64,000 bases of DNA from contig NW_025064885.1 of NCBI RefSeq assembly GCF_019112545.1, forward strand, positions 1,277,180-1,341,179, read 5' to 3'. The DNA is from Guyanagaster necrorhizus (Eukaryota; Basidiomycota; Agaricomycetes; Agaricales; Physalacriaceae). A program made the translations under genes and the position numbers. Under the pieces are notes generated by a model. That model was not told the DNA's origin. It searched no databases and saw only the letters and a program-made list of their open reading frames with translations. Positions 32,583 through 44,399 of the stretch are shown one piece after another. How positions within the stretch are numbered: the stretch's first letter is position 1; the number at the start of each line of letters is the position of its first letter.

Positions 32583-33611
32583 ATGCCCTTCCTTCCCTTC
32601 TCCTCCCTCTTTCTTTCTATACCTCTTCTCTCCCTCTTCTTTTGCGCTTGTATAAGATCAGTACATGGTTCTGCGTTGACGACACCAATTGCAGCCAACG
32701 AGCGGCTCTGTTTCTATGCAGACGTTGACAAGGCCGGCGAGAAAATCGGCGTGCGTGACCTTACTGCTCTGCTTGGGTTATCCTCTAATCATTTCTTGCC
32801 TTCATTTTCTCAATTCTGAATCTTCATTTTGCTCAAAACTGCTGCGACAGTTCTACTTTGCCGTTCAGTCTGGAGGCTCATTCGACATCTCGTACTCGGT
32901 GACCTCACCACCTCCAGCGAGTAAGGAACTTCTCTCCGGAACGAGCGAGCGTCAAGGTCCGGGCCATTTTCGTCACGTTGGACTCGTGTCCTTACATTTG
33001 TGCCAGGTGATTACGTCCTAACAGCCAACACTCCTGGCGAATATGCTTTCTGTTTTGAAAACGACATGTCTACGCTTACCGAAAAACTCATCGACTTTGA
33101 TATTATGGTGGAGAGTGAACCGAGGAGGGAGGCGCCGGCGAAACCTGGTGTGTAGTCATTTCTACTGCAGTCTCTACGTGCTGACCGGCATGACAGGCCA
33201 GATTTCCGAACAAACCTCCGCACTCGAAGAGTCCATATTCCGGCTCAACGGAATGCTCATGAACATCAAACGGACACAGAAGCAGTGCGTTCACATTGAT
33301 GTTTTGATTCTTCATTGCGGTGCTTGTATTCACACTGGCTTGTAGCTTCCACACTAAAGAACGCCGAGGCTTCTCTGTTGTTCAGAGCACACAAAAGTAC
33401 CTTTGTTCCCTTCTTCGTGTTGTCCTATCTAATACACTCTTCAGTCGACTCTTCTGGTATGCCATCTTTGAGAGCTGTGGAGTTATCGCTATGGCCGCGT
33501 GCGTCTTTCTGCTGATACCGTTTCTCCATCTTTCTGACTTCCCACCCCAGATTCCAGGTCTATGTCCTACAAACATTCTTCACTAAAACGGGAAGGCGGT
33601 ATAAAGTATAA
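32583..33611 (+). CDS. p24/emp24-family ER-Golgi cargo receptor
   Basis: Type I membrane protein of COPII/COPI vesicles. N-terminal signal peptide: MPFLPFSSLFLSIPLLSLFFCACIRS, hydrophobic then a small residue. The GOLD domain starts ANERLCFYADVDKAGEKIG and, after introns, FYFAVQSGGSFDISYSV and GDYVLTANTPGEYAFCFENDMS; the two cysteines that form the domain's disulfide are kept. Coiled coil: ISEQTSALEESIFRLNGMLMNIKRTQ. The block FHTKERRGFSVVQST and the membrane helix RLFWYAIFESCGVIAMA lead to FQVYVLQTFFTKTGRRYKV. The last two exons need canonical splices near 33394 and 33500. It belongs with the ERP/TMED1-5 branch by overall look. Confidence 0.88.
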
Positions 33612-34072
33612 CATCCATTCTGGCTGGGCTAATTTTCAATACAACGACTTTAATGGGCTACTTGACCTGAGATTCCAGTTTGAATGAGATAGATACGTTT
33701 ACCTTACTTTGCCACCATCAGGCCCAGACATTGCTACATCTGCTCATAACTGTCTACTTGGTTAGTCTTGGAAAGCGGTGCTGATTATTATTCTGCTGGT
33801 TCTGATGCAATTGAAGTAATAAATGACTTGTACTTTGGAGGAAGTGATTTTCTGAAACGATGTTGTAGATGAAAACGGTGAAGGTACAGGCATGCCTGGA
33901 TATTAAAATTTGCACATCTATACCTCACACTCTTGATTTTTCTACCGTTATTCCCCTTCCATAAAAACAGAAGGTTACATATCAGACGGACATGACAAAC
34001 GAAAAATGCCCGATACCTTGGGCGGTGATTGCCTTTTTCGATTTTGGCGTCTTGCAAGCTGTCCCTCTGAGG
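33612..34072. other. Intergenic, 461 bp
   Basis: No gene seen. A possible poly(A) signal AATAAA lies at 33818-33823; the rest is 5' flank of ELP2. Confidence 0.5.
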
Positions 34073-37000
34073 ATGAATGTATCAACAGCCTACATAGCGG
34101 CCTCCACCAATCGGTTCTATCAAGCTGCTGACGCCTCATTGACATCGCTCATCGCATTTGGCTCTGCAAATTTAGTTTGTCTCTGGGACCTCGTTGTATG
34201 GGATACTCGCTTCATCGCTCAACCGCGCCATTGACATTGATGACCTACCCAGGCAGATCCTGATCCAGGTTCTTACCAGACGTTACCAGGCCATGAAGGA
34301 ACCGTGACTGGTGTCAAGTTCATCTCAAATGTCTCGCTTATTACTGCAGATGACAAGGGAGTGGTAATGTATTGGAGAAGAGATGGGTCTCAGGTGCAGT
34401 CGTTTGACTCCGATATCTTCACATTGACTCCTTGCTTCAATTATTTTTTTTTTTAGTGGAGCTCGAGTAACGTTCAAGCACACCCAAAAGCAATCTCATC
34501 GTTATGTGTCCATCATGAGTGTCTCGCGACCGGCTCTTCTGATTCTTCAGTAAAGATTTGGAAAGTAAGAGCAGGTATCTTGAAGTTTTGTTTTACAAAC
34601 GATTTTTCCTTGACAAAGAACAGATGAGGTCGTCGAGGTCCAGTCCATACCACTGAAGGGCATATATCCACTGTCTGTCGCACTTTCTTCCCTTCCTCAG
34701 TCTGAAAGTATGCGACCGAACAACTCGAATTCATTGCGTGTATCTGACGCATTTAGTAGATCTTATCCTCGCCATTGCATGCACAGACCGGAATATTCAA
34801 ATCTGGACAAGGTCCGATGGCACAGCAAGTTCCTTTTACCATCTCATGGTATCAGGCTAAAGCTACTTTTACAGTTTATAAGATCTGCCGTACTTTCCGG
34901 GCATGATGACTGGGCCCGATGCCTAGCGTTCCGACCTTCTCTTCAAGAAGGCGAGTCTTTGCTTCTCGCGTCAGGATCTCACGACACGACTATCCGCCTG
35001 TGGAATATCGAACCTTTCAAGCGTGATGCAGTGAAATATTCCGCGACATCTGCAGACGCTCTGAATGATGAACTTTTGGATGCTTTCGAAGCTTCGCTAG
35101 GCGAACTTGCTGATGCTGAAGAAGGTGGCCGACAGATTTCTCTGAAGCGACATATTTTGACCATCAAGAAGTCTGCCTCCAGGTAAGATGAGCTGCTTCC
35201 TATCTCTATGTTTTGCTCAGTCTTTCTTTCTTTCAGTTCTCAACAGTTCTCAATCACTTTCGATGCACTCCTTATTGGCCATGAAGCAGGTGTTACCTCT
35301 CTCAGTTGGCGACCAGCAACATCAGATTCGTCAACAACAACTCTACTATCGTCGTCCACAGACTCTTCCGTTATCCTTTGGTCTCCATCACCAGTGCTCA
35401 CCTCTTCACATGACACTTCTACCGCCTTATGGATCAATCGGCAGCGATTTGGTGACATTGGCGGGCAGCGCTTGGGCGGTTTTGTCGGGGGTCTATGGGG
35501 CAAAGACGGTTCTGAGGCATTTGCCTGGGGTTGGTCGGGCAGCTGGCGGAGATGGAGGTGCTCTGCCGATGAAAAGGAAACTTGGACTGAAGTGCATGCG
35601 ATCAATGGGCATTGTGGGCCCGTTCGAGGAATCTGTTGGAGTCCTGATGGCCAGTTTTTGATATCAGCTGGGTCAGTGCATCCCTTTTTGAAGCTTCTTT
35701 ACTGATATCTTCAGAACCAGATTGGACCAGACCACCCGCATACATGGTCCTATAACTCACCCAAATGGTCACACAACGTGGCATGAGCTCGCTAGACCGC
35801 AAGTCCATGGGTACGATCTTTTGGGGGTAAACTTTTTAGACAACCTCAAGTTCGTTAGTATTGCGGACGAGAAGGTGGCGAGAGTGTTTGAGGCTCCTCG
35901 AAGTTTCATAGATGTTGTGGAAGCGCTAGGCGTTGCGCGATTCTCCGATGCCGAAGTCAGTTGTTTTTTTTTTTTTGCCTTTTCGTTTTAAAGCTCTTAT
36001 AAAAACAGCATCAACGTCCATCCCGAGCTGGTGTTCCGCCGCTGGGTTTGTCGAACAAAGCAACCACTGATGGTCGGTTACTCAAATTTGTTAGTTTTTA
36101 GAGCTGAACTTGTGTTCATTTCTTTCCAGCGCCTATGTCCGTCGATGACAATTTCCCATCCACCCGGCCTCTAGAAGGTGAACTTGCCGCTACTACACTT
36201 TGGCCAGAAGTAGAAAAGGTATTCGGACATGGATACGAGGTACGGTCTGTCGACTAATGCACATGAGGAGATCTTTACTTCGGCTTATAGTCCATCACTC
36301 TGGCTACATCCAACTCGCATCGTATAGTAGCGATTGCGTGCAAGTCAACGTCACCAGAGCACTCTGTCATTCGTATTTGGGACACAGAAACCTGGCAACC
36401 GTTCGGAGAGCCTCTCGTCGGACATTCGCTCACTGTCACTCGGATAGCATTCAGTCCTGACGACCAATTTGTACTGTCTGTTTCCAGGGATAGAACATGG
36501 CGACTATTTCAGAAGGACAATTCGACACAGTGTAAGCGATTTTTATGGTCTTCACAATAAAAGGCACGGCTCACGCAGCATGCCCAGATTATGGCGCAGT
36601 AGCTGCGGAAAAGAGTCACTCCCGAATTATATGGGACTGTGCATGGGCTCATGAAGGCGATGTCTTTGTTACGGCGTCTCGCGATAAGACGGTAAGGGCT
36701 ACACTCTATTATTTCTATGCGTTGATGTCGTGCAGGTAAAAATATGGCAGTCTGATACCAACAGAAAATGGAGAGCTATTGCTAATATCAAAGTTGCGGA
36801 GGCTGCAACAGCCGTGGATTTTTCGACCGTTGACAAACAAAATAGGTTCGCCATTTCCATTCTTTTTGATATCACTATCGTTATATTTTCAGACGGTACC
36901 TTGCTATCGGCCTTGAAACTGGAGAAATACTGCTGTATTCAAACACAATCCCAACGACAGATTGGATGTATCAACTGACAATAGATGCCGGGTGCGAAGA

Positions 37001-37177
37001 TTTTGTCCTTGACAGATGAACAGACAGTACTGACCGACTTGTAGTATGGCACATGTCAATCATGTTCACCGCCTCAGTTGGCGACCAACCCCGGTTGAAG
37101 CCCCTCAGAAAGAGCTGGCTAGCTGTAGTGAAGATGGTACATTGAAAATAGTGATCGTCCACATGAGTATGGATTGA
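34073..37177 (+). CDS. ELP2: Elongator complex subunit Elp2, WD40 protein
   Basis: Double beta-propeller scaffold of Elongator, which modifies wobble uridines in tRNA. Start [20 protein letters not shown] at 34073. The gene has many short introns and repeated WD units: [76 protein letters not shown] with [14 protein letters not shown], the insert [127 protein letters not shown], and [12 protein letters not shown] at the end. It ends VHMSMD. The order matches Elp2, including the long inserts. Confidence 0.9.
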
Positions 37178-37390
37178 TAACCATTCAAATGAAATGAAAT
37201 GAGAGCTGCTATACAGTGGTGAGAGAAATAAAGGGATGAAACTAGTAATGAAACAATCTGGGAGACGCGCAGGGTGCAGTATAAGGGTATCGAACAGTGA
37301 GATGCGAGTATAATAGGCGTAACAGACAACGATAGAAGACGAATAGAGCATTGTGCGATAGGGATACAAGAACACAGAATGGTGATCGAT

Positions 37391-40300
37391 TTAGACAATG
37401 TCACGGAGACTGATAGGAACTTCAGGCTGTGGGCAAACGTCAGAGGAGATTCAAGTATTACAATTGGACTGACGCATTTGATTCTGGAAAAGTGAAAGCC
37501 GTCAGTACCTGTGTGAAGTAAAGAGGGGAAACACGTTACTTGTGGAAACACTCGATGGAACGGAGCATCTCTACGTCACCACCTGTAGCAGTTACAAAGT
37601 TGATTATGACCCCTCCTCGGGAGTAATTATTAGGTGCGACGGCAGGGGCAATGCTAAACAATGAGCGTCATGAGACGTGAGCCGGTTGTAGATCGATAGA
37701 ACGCACCGATGAGTATACTCCTCGACGGCTTTCGGTAAATCTGAGGGAGAGATATATTTAAATTCACAGATAAAAAATCTAGCCGCACCATAGTTTATAA
37801 TCAAGGGAATTTGAGATATTTCTTGAACGTGAACATCGTAAATAACAAGAATTTTTGTTACAGGTTGTCTCATGACAACAGATGGCGAGCTCTTAAACTT
37901 GCTGAGAGCAGCCAACTTGGTCGTAGAATTCATATCACCATGCTATCGCACAATGTTAATAAACCGTGACAGTACGAGAAATAAACCGCCGTACCAGAGG
38001 AATAGCTTCCAGACCTCGACTGGCCAACTTGTACACAACCGCATCTAATGCGGTAACGCCGCCAACGTGAACGATGGCCTGCGAAACGTCGACATCGTCC
38101 AGGATATCAGCCAGGGCATCTAGCTTCCATTCACGAGCTTGCAGGCTTTCCGCACTAGAAGTGCTTCTCCCTGATCCAATTATTCCTAAGCCACCTTCAA
38201 CATGAGAAGGATCAGCGCGCCCACCAGCGGTGAACGCAAGATACAAATAAAACTGTCGAAGACCGCGGAAATTGGGCGATGTCTCGATGTTAGTCACCGT
38301 GCCATCCCGGCGTACAAGGACTCTGACAGGCTCCTTCAGTTGAATTGCTGTTGCCAAGTTCAAAACGTCCTGAGGAACTGTGTTAGAGAAGAGCGCCGTC
38401 TGGCGTTCGGCAGATTGTTGAGCCTCTACAACCTGGGGGCTAGAACGTCCTTCGGCATCTGCGACAGGTGTGCCACCTAAAGTAGACATCTTCCTGGCTG
38501 GGAGGGCCGGAACAGGGGTATTGTTCGATGCGCTACCTGAAGGAGTGGGCGTCACTGAACTCGGCGGGCGCGAACGGGCGGGAGGCAGCAATTTGACAAT
38601 GTTGAACACAAATTCGTGCATATTACGCGCGATCAACTGATCTACCTCATCGAGCACCAAGAAACGGACATCTGAACCATCGAGACCGCCCTGCGTTGTG
38701 AACAGGGCATGCAATTTCTGCGGTGTGCCACAAACAACTTGCGGTTTGTTAGAGAGAACCAGCTGCAGCTCGGCGTGGAAATCCTTGACGGCGCCTACAG
38801 CCAACACAGATCTGACGCCTATACCGGACCCTAGATCACGGATCATGCGATGAGCTTGGGTAGCTTGATCTACAGTGGTCGAAATCATGACGACCACCGG
38901 TTTGAGACTATCAGAATGGGTCAACGCCGTCTGGATAGCCGGAATGACATATGCAGCGATCCGTTCTTGGGTTGGCGGCGCTTGAGCAATGATATCTGAT
39001 CCTCTCAAGAGGAATGGCAACGCCCGTTGCTGGATTTTGTTTGGGGGACCAACGCTACGATGATGACATTAGTACGATGAATGAACGTCGGTGTCGGAAC
39101 AGAAATGATTACCCAAAAGAGTTCAATGAAACCTGGAGTTCAGGTGCTAGCGAAAGCTGTTCCCACTTGGTAATCATTGGGCCAGAATCTCGTGGAGAAT
39201 TCGAATCATTTGGATCCAACATCTATGAAAAAAGATATGATCAGAGAAGAACGAACCGGTGAAAAAAAAGAAACAGACCCCAGCTGAATCACGGCGCATA
39301 AGACTTGAAACGGAGCGTCGTTTGTCACGCGGAAACCCTTCCTGACGCCCGATAGTCGTTTCGGGTGGTCGAACGGGTAGATCAAGGGTTCCGGTAGACC
39401 AAGTGCGCATGGGGGGATTTGGGATACGAGGCGAAGGCCGCATATCTGGACGATTGGGTAACCCGTGGCCTAGTGTGTTGACATTAGATTGCTGGGGAGG
39501 AAGGAAGTCTAGGTTTGACGTATGAGCTTTTGGAGGACCAATAAGACTACCATTAGGCAAGCCCGATATTGGTGACGGCTGGACATGTTGTGTCTGGAGG
39601 GCAATAAGTTGACCAACGGATGAAGTGAGAGTATTTAGGCGTTGAGAAATCGAAGTAATGTCATCAGAAGGAGGGGCCTGGTTAGGAGCGATATTGCCCA
39701 AAGAAGCGCGAGGCACATTCATGGAGTTTGCATAGCTTGGCCTACGGCTGTTGCTCGAAAACGGGTCCTTGAATTCTGGCTGCACACTGCTGGCAGTGGC
39801 AGAGAAGCGGTCGACGAGTATGTTGACTTTGCGATGCAGTTCACCAAGGTCCCTGTGAATCTCCCTAGTAGAATACTCACAACGGACGAGTCGATCCAGT
39901 ATATCGTGAAGCATAGGAGAAGCCTTGAGCTGTGCTTCAAACGAATGTCCATCTGAACCTGAGTTGAGGTGGCTGCCGGAATCGAGAGACGACACAGGGG
40001 AAGAGGAGGTGGGACCGCTGATGATGGGGTGAGATGATCCGTTCAGGCCAACAGTGGCAGGCGGCGTCGAAAAACGTTCTCGAGACTGCTGTTGCAGTGG
40101 GAAAAAATGTGATCCTGCCGCTGAACTATTGTCCAAGCTAACTGGCCCAGGAGTAACATCATTGTCCTCCCCCTCTGGCAATGACTCCAGACTGCCCAAG
40201 AGACTGGCCTCGCGAGAGACTTGGTTCTCTATGCCAGAATACGGTCTACCCGCCTCCACTTGGCGAAAAGAAGGTGACCGTCGCGGCAAATCGAAAGGAG

Positions 40301-40541
40301 ACTTGAAAGTGCTCTGCATGTTAGCCAGGTCATCGTGTGGCGGGCTGGGAGAAGACCTAGCGGTACGGTATTCTGTAGGTGAAATGGATACGGAAGATAT
40401 TGATGAAAACGAGCTACGGTTGGGATCGTTGGAGCGAAAAGGATGCCGTCGAAAAGCCAAGTCGCCTTCGTCGTCGCTGGCACGGAGGTTGCCTGGAAAG
40501 AAGGGCATCGACGCAGGATTGAGGGCGGCACTCCTTGCCAT
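37391..40541 (-). CDS. eIF4A-like pseudohelicase with long disordered N-terminus
   Basis: The C-terminal half aligns along eIF4A, ending PEVPISLRDIV, but every catalytic motif is changed. Motif I, normally AQSGTGKT, reads APPTQERI (38981-38958); DEAD reads DEVD (38651-38640); TPGR reads TPQK; SAT reads SNT; the motif V region reads VIYDVHVQEIS; and HRIGR.GR reads HRIAPAVAPNN. Flanks remain eIF4A-like: KIQQRALPFLLRGSDIIAQ, LHGDMNSTTKLAALSKF, INYDLPKAVEEYTHR, INFVTATGGDVEMLRSIE. The N-terminal 450 residues from MARSAALNPASMPFFPG are Ser/Pro-rich and disordered, with one predicted coiled coil (VRCEYSTREIHRDLGELHRKVNILVDRF). All introns are canonical and the frame is open, so this looks like a living, non-catalytic paralogue and not a dead gene. 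Confidence 0.75.
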
Positions 40542-40901
40542 GATACTCGTCGACGACGCTGGTACTCGGGCTGACAGGAATAAATTCACAGACGAACCAG
40601 AAAGGGTGCCAATAGGGACAATTTGGTGGGGATGGCGGTTTGTAAGCGGGTGATATCAAGAAAATGGCGCATATGATGTGGCAAGAGTTCGTTCTCGCCG
40701 CTGGCGGTGGTCCTAGAATTTCCTAAGGTGCTCCCATGCAGGAAGGATAGCTGCTCGACGTGGGGCACAGCGACAGGGAATGATTCTTGTAAAAGGTAAG
40801 ACAAAGTGAAGGAGCCAATGCGGCACGCTCAGAAACTGCCATGTGGAAATTCAGTCTAACTCCTAATGGTCGACATTCAATATGTATGCTATGTAATCTT
40901 T
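40542..40901. other. Intergenic, 360 bp
   Basis: No gene called. The minus-strand frame of the neighbouring gene stays open a little further upstream but has no ATG. Confidence 0.45.
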
Positions 40902-41813
40902 TTACACAATAGTCTTGGGAAATGCTACCCCAGCCAGCATATTCACGTCGGGTGATAGGTCAGGCAGAATAAGAGTGCCCTGCTCTCTGCAAGGTCTGTA
41001 GACGCAATCAGAAATAAGACACTACTAGCAGACAGAAAAGCCATACATGGGACGACGGGGAACGACGTCGTTTGTCAGTTTGTCCCCCTTCTTCTTGGAG
41101 GCATCTGATGAACGGTCAGCGAATGGCCTTCTCAATGAATATCCACCGTACCGGCAATGCATTTCCTCACTTCAGGCAGCAATCGTCTGGAAATAGTGAT
41201 CTGGAGCAAAAATATATGAGATAGCCAAGAACATGAGGTTCAGAACCATCACCTGTAACTTCACGCCCTTAAAATAGGTGCAGATGGAGAGAGCGTTATC
41301 AACAGCAGTATGGTTATGGAATCGGACAGTGGCATAGTATGTATTCGGAGTGCAGCCAGGTGCACTAGATGCCATCGGGGTTGGGCATCCTTGACTACAA
41401 CGGATCTGAACGCGAAGGACCGTGCCGCACTGAGAGAAGAAGTCATGGAGGTCTTGATGAGTGAAAGTAGGCAAGATCTGACAACAATTTTCAGCATATT
41501 GCCTATATTTTGTCGATAGAAGAGTCATACATTCCCCACAAAAACGACAGGGTGAGCTTGCAGACCGCGCCGAACCATGAAGATCTTGCGCTGCCTCTCA
41601 ATCTGGTCACGTTGTGTTTGGTTGAGACGTTGCGGTTGGGTCTTGTCAGCGGTATCAGGCTCCTGCACTGGAGCTCCAGGGTTGTACATATAGTCCTGCA
41701 CCAGAATATTAGCTTGGATGGCATTGTCAAAGAAACAGTACACTGACCTGAACCAGTTGCCCGGCTTTCTTGACTCCTTCCCTGGATAAAAGAGACCAGT
41801 GAATGCGAACCAT
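40902..41813 (-). CDS. RRM-like RNA-binding protein, unknown
   Basis: Six exons; start MVRIHWSLLSREGVKKAGQLVQ at 41813. After a linker (DYMYNPGAPVQEPDTADKTQ) and a basic helix (QRDQIERQRKIFMVRRGLQ) comes one RNA-recognition-motif-like domain: HPVVFVGN, LHDFFSQCGTVLRVQIRCSQG, YYATVRFHNHTAVDNALSICTYFKGVK. The RNP1-like strand YYATVRF and the RNP2-like strand VVFVGN are both present. A 15-residue insert separates the second strand and loop. The C-terminal part runs RLLPEVRKCIA, KKKGDKLTNDVVPRRP, ILPDLSPDVNMLAGVAFPKTIV. The last three splice sites are my best fit. RNA target and gene name are unknown. Confidence 0.65.
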
Positions 41814-42193
41814 TGCGAAACAAGGGGGAGAAAGACACAAATTGAGAGGGAACGGGGAGAAGAATGAGGTAACACGGGGAACGAGTAAATCTTGAAGCTA
41901 GACTTGAGGACACCGACGAAGCCTGACTCCCTCCGTTTTATAGCACTAGTCCTATGGGGAAGCTCTAATTATGGCGAACGATTGTGTCGCTATTGAAATT
42001 GAGTTGCCACATAAGAAGCAAGACATGAGGGCAGAAAACAATGTTCATTTACCATTGTCGACTAGATGCCACGCCGGAGAAGGACCATTTGTCGAACAAA
42101 GTCAATTCCAGCGCGACGCCGACGGCAACAAGTCACGTTGTTCGCTGCATAACGGCACGTGAGAGTCGTCACAACTCCGTGACCCACCTCTTC
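41814..42193. other. Divergent intergenic, 380 bp
   Basis: Promoter region between the RRM gene and FMC1. Short open frames here on the plus strand look random. It contains the CACGTG at 42156. Confidence 0.5.
42156..42161. promoter_or_regulatory. CACGTG E-box upstream of FMC1
   Basis: Lies 32 bases before the FMC1 start codon. Same motif at a similar distance as in three other genes here. Confidence 0.4.
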
Positions 42194-42607
42194 ATGGCCT
42201 CCCAACATGTCGTTGCAACAACATATCGCTCTATTCTTCGTGAACTGAGAAAATCAGTGAGCTCATTCTATTAGTATCTGACTTCAGCATTAATGACTTA
42301 CAGGCGCCTTCCAAACGGAACGTCGTCAATCCCTTGTCGTCCAGTTTTCGAACCATTTTAGAAGGATACAAGCAATCTGGGAACGAGCGTATCTTGGAGG
42401 ACGTAAAAAATGCCGTAGCACTTATGCAGGCTTCAAGGCAACACAAGGTGCGCTTCCGTATCGTTGCATTTTTCTCTGTATTGATGGTCTCGCCAGCTCC
42501 TCTTGGACAGATACAATCCCTTGGTAGACCTGACAGCGGAAGAGAGGATTCATGCCACCGCTCGGCGAGTAGGCCTCGACATGCCTGTAACCCACCAGGC
42601 CGAATAG
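42194..42607 (+). CDS. FMC1: ATP synthase assembly factor Fmc1, LYR family
   Basis: Small mitochondrial matrix protein that helps assemble the F1 part of ATP synthase (with Atp12). Three exons. Start MASQHVVATTYRSILRELRKS holds the LYR-type motif (TYRSILREL). Exon 2 gives APSKRNVVNPLSSSFRTILEGYK and DVKNAVALMQASRQHK. Exon 3, from a CGCCAG acceptor, gives LLLDRYNPLVDLTAEERIHATARRVGLDMP, the block most typical of the family. About 100 residues. It ends 53 bp before the SUA5 start on the same strand, so the two transcripts must lie nearly end to end. Confidence 0.9.
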
Positions 42608-42660
42608 ATGTTTTACTCCAGGACAAACAAGGCAAAACAAATAAAATCTTTTTGACTCGA

Positions 42661-43887
42661 ATGAGCCTCAAAATCGGCCACCGATTCCTCAGAATGTCTG
42701 CTACATCTACCAAAGTGCTCAAATGCGACTCTGCTTCCATTAACTTCGATTCTGCATCACAAGAGCCTACAATAACTTCTCCAGATACATTGGCTTCTCT
42801 TCAAATAGCCGCCCGCCATCTCCATGACCTCCAGCCTGTCGCGTTTCCTACGGAAACCGTGTACGGTCTCGGTGCTCTCGCCTTGAATCCGACCGCAGCG
42901 TCCCGTATATTCACTATGAAAGGCCGTCCATCAGATAACCCTCTTATCGTGCATGTATCTTCGTTAAAGATGCTCCGTTCAATCATTCCCTCCAACTTCA
43001 TACTTCCAGCGACATATCAAATTCTCATGAGACGTTTTTGGCCTGGAGCATTAACCCTTCTTTTCCCCAGTGATCCTAATATTGTTCCTTCTATAATCAC
43101 AGCAAATCATCCTACAGTTGCAATACGAATGCCTTCACATCCCGTCGCTAGAGCCTTAATAGCTGTTGCCGATGTACCATTGGCAGCACCCAGTGCAAAT
43201 AGCTCAGGGAAGCCCAGTCCGACGCGCTCTGAACATGTCTTACGCGACCACGATGGCAGGCTTGGTATCATCCTGGACGGAGGGCCTTGCGAAGTGGGAG
43301 TGGAAAGCACAGTCATAGATGGTCTACAACCCGATGGCAATATTCGTGTGCTCCGACCAGGTGGTGTCACTGTTGAAGACATGTCACGAGTCCTACAGCA
43401 AGAATTGGATGGCACAGAATGTATACCACAAGTGTTGGTATATCGGCGTGACTATGCAGACCAGGAATTAGAACAAGCACCAACTACTCCGGGCATGAAA
43501 TACAGGCACTACTCTCCGTCAGTTCCGGTGACATTACTCTTCACGCATTCCCCCGCCCCAGCGGGAGAAAGAAGCTACACTGCTTCGGAATATCTAGCGA
43601 CGCTGTCGCCTCATAGTGAACCTATTAAGGTTGGACTATTAACACCGCCTGATTCCGTCCTCGGATCATTTGCATTACCCGATGGAATAGAATGGCGTCG
43701 GTTTTTCCTGGGACCTATCAGCAGCCCTGCGGTCACAGCTCAAAGGCTGTTCGATGGTTTGCTAACATTAGAGGAGGAAGGCGTGGACCTAATACTCATA
43801 GAGGAAATAGAGGAGTGCAAAGAAGGCCTAGCTGTAATGAATCGTGTCAGGAAAGCTGCCAGCGAATTCAAATACTTGACCGTTTAG
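42661..43887 (+). CDS. SUA5: Threonylcarbamoyl-AMP synthase Sua5
   Basis: Makes the threonylcarbamoyl-AMP intermediate for the t6A base of ANN-decoding tRNAs. Single exon, 408 residues if it starts at 42661; a second ATG at 42694 (MSATSTKVLKC) would drop an 11-residue basic front, so the longer form could serve mitochondria. YrdC/Sua5 domain: LQPVAFPTETVYGLGALALN, IFTMKGRPSDNPLIVHV, FWPGALTLLF, VAIRMPSHPVARALI, PLAAPSANSSGKPSPT, VESTVIDG and RVLRPGGVT. The linker motif TPGMKYRHYSP joins it to the C-terminal Sua5 domain (LILIEEIEECKEGLAVMNRVRKAAS). Confidence 0.95.
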   Translation: MSLKIGHRFLRMSATSTKVLKCDSASINFDSASQEPTITSPDTLASLQIAARHLHDLQPVAFPTETVYGLGALALNPTAASRIFTMKGRPSDNPLIVHVSSLKMLRSIIPSNFILPATYQILMRRFWPGALTLLFPSDPNIVPSIITANHPTVAIRMPSHPVARALIAVADVPLAAPSANSSGKPSPTRSEHVLRDHDGRLGIILDGGPCEVGVESTVIDGLQPDGNIRVLRPGGVTVEDMSRVLQQELDGTECIPQVLVYRRDYADQELEQAPTTPGMKYRHYSPSVPVTLLFTHSPAPAGERSYTASEYLATLSPHSEPIKVGLLTPPDSVLGSFALPDGIEWRRFFLGPISSPAVTAQRLFDGLLTLEEEGVDLILIEEIEECKEGLAVMNRVRKAASEFKYLTV

Positions 43888-44399
43888 AGGTCTGATATGT
43901 TAAGGTAAGTCAATTCTCGGTTTTCTATAGATTTCAACTAATACGCGACCTATAGGTGACATCTCTCCTTTGAGAGAGGGCGTCGAAGAAGGCAGCTGTA
44001 GACTCAGGTAGATATACCTGTACTCACTTTTAGAATGCACCCCTTTGCCATGCTAGTTCAAGCCAAGCCGATTCAATCCTCATGTTCTTTAATCGACGCT
44101 TCCTATATCCTGCGGTGCTGCGGCGCACGCCGCAAAACGCGTGTACGCGCTTTTTGCCGGCTTCCTTTGTCTTCCTCATGTGACTTACAAGGCGATATCT
44201 CTTTCAGATAGTCGCGTGTCCTGAGCCTTTGCTGAAAATTTTGTTTTGGGTCAGACCGAACCTACCTTCCAGAATCGTCAATGACATCGACAAAGAATAT
44301 AAAAGTCGCCTGTCAAGATGAAAGAGAAGGGTCTTTCGCGTGCACTTCATCAGCCATTCACCAAGTTAACCTGCTTCCAAATCTTTCCTTAACTTCAAG
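43888..44399. other. Intergenic, 512 bp, promoter of the HMG-box gene
   Basis: No gene seen. It contains a GC-rich cluster of inverted repeats at 44119-44149 with an ACGCGT box. Confidence 0.5.
44119..44149. promoter_or_regulatory. Inverted-repeat cluster with MCB box (ACGCGT)
   Basis: TGCGGCG-CA-CGCCGCA (44119-44134) is a perfect inverted repeat with a 2-base spacer, and CGCG-TGTA-CGCG (44138-44149) a second one. ACGCGT at 44137-44142 matches the site known for MBF-type cell-cycle factors in fungi. It lies about 250 bp upstream of the HMG-box start. Activity is inferred. Confidence 0.4.

Noticed and set aside
40054..40653. Open frame of about 200 codons on the plus strand
   Set aside because: It is antisense to the disordered front of the pseudohelicase gene, has no recognisable domain and follows from that region's codon bias.
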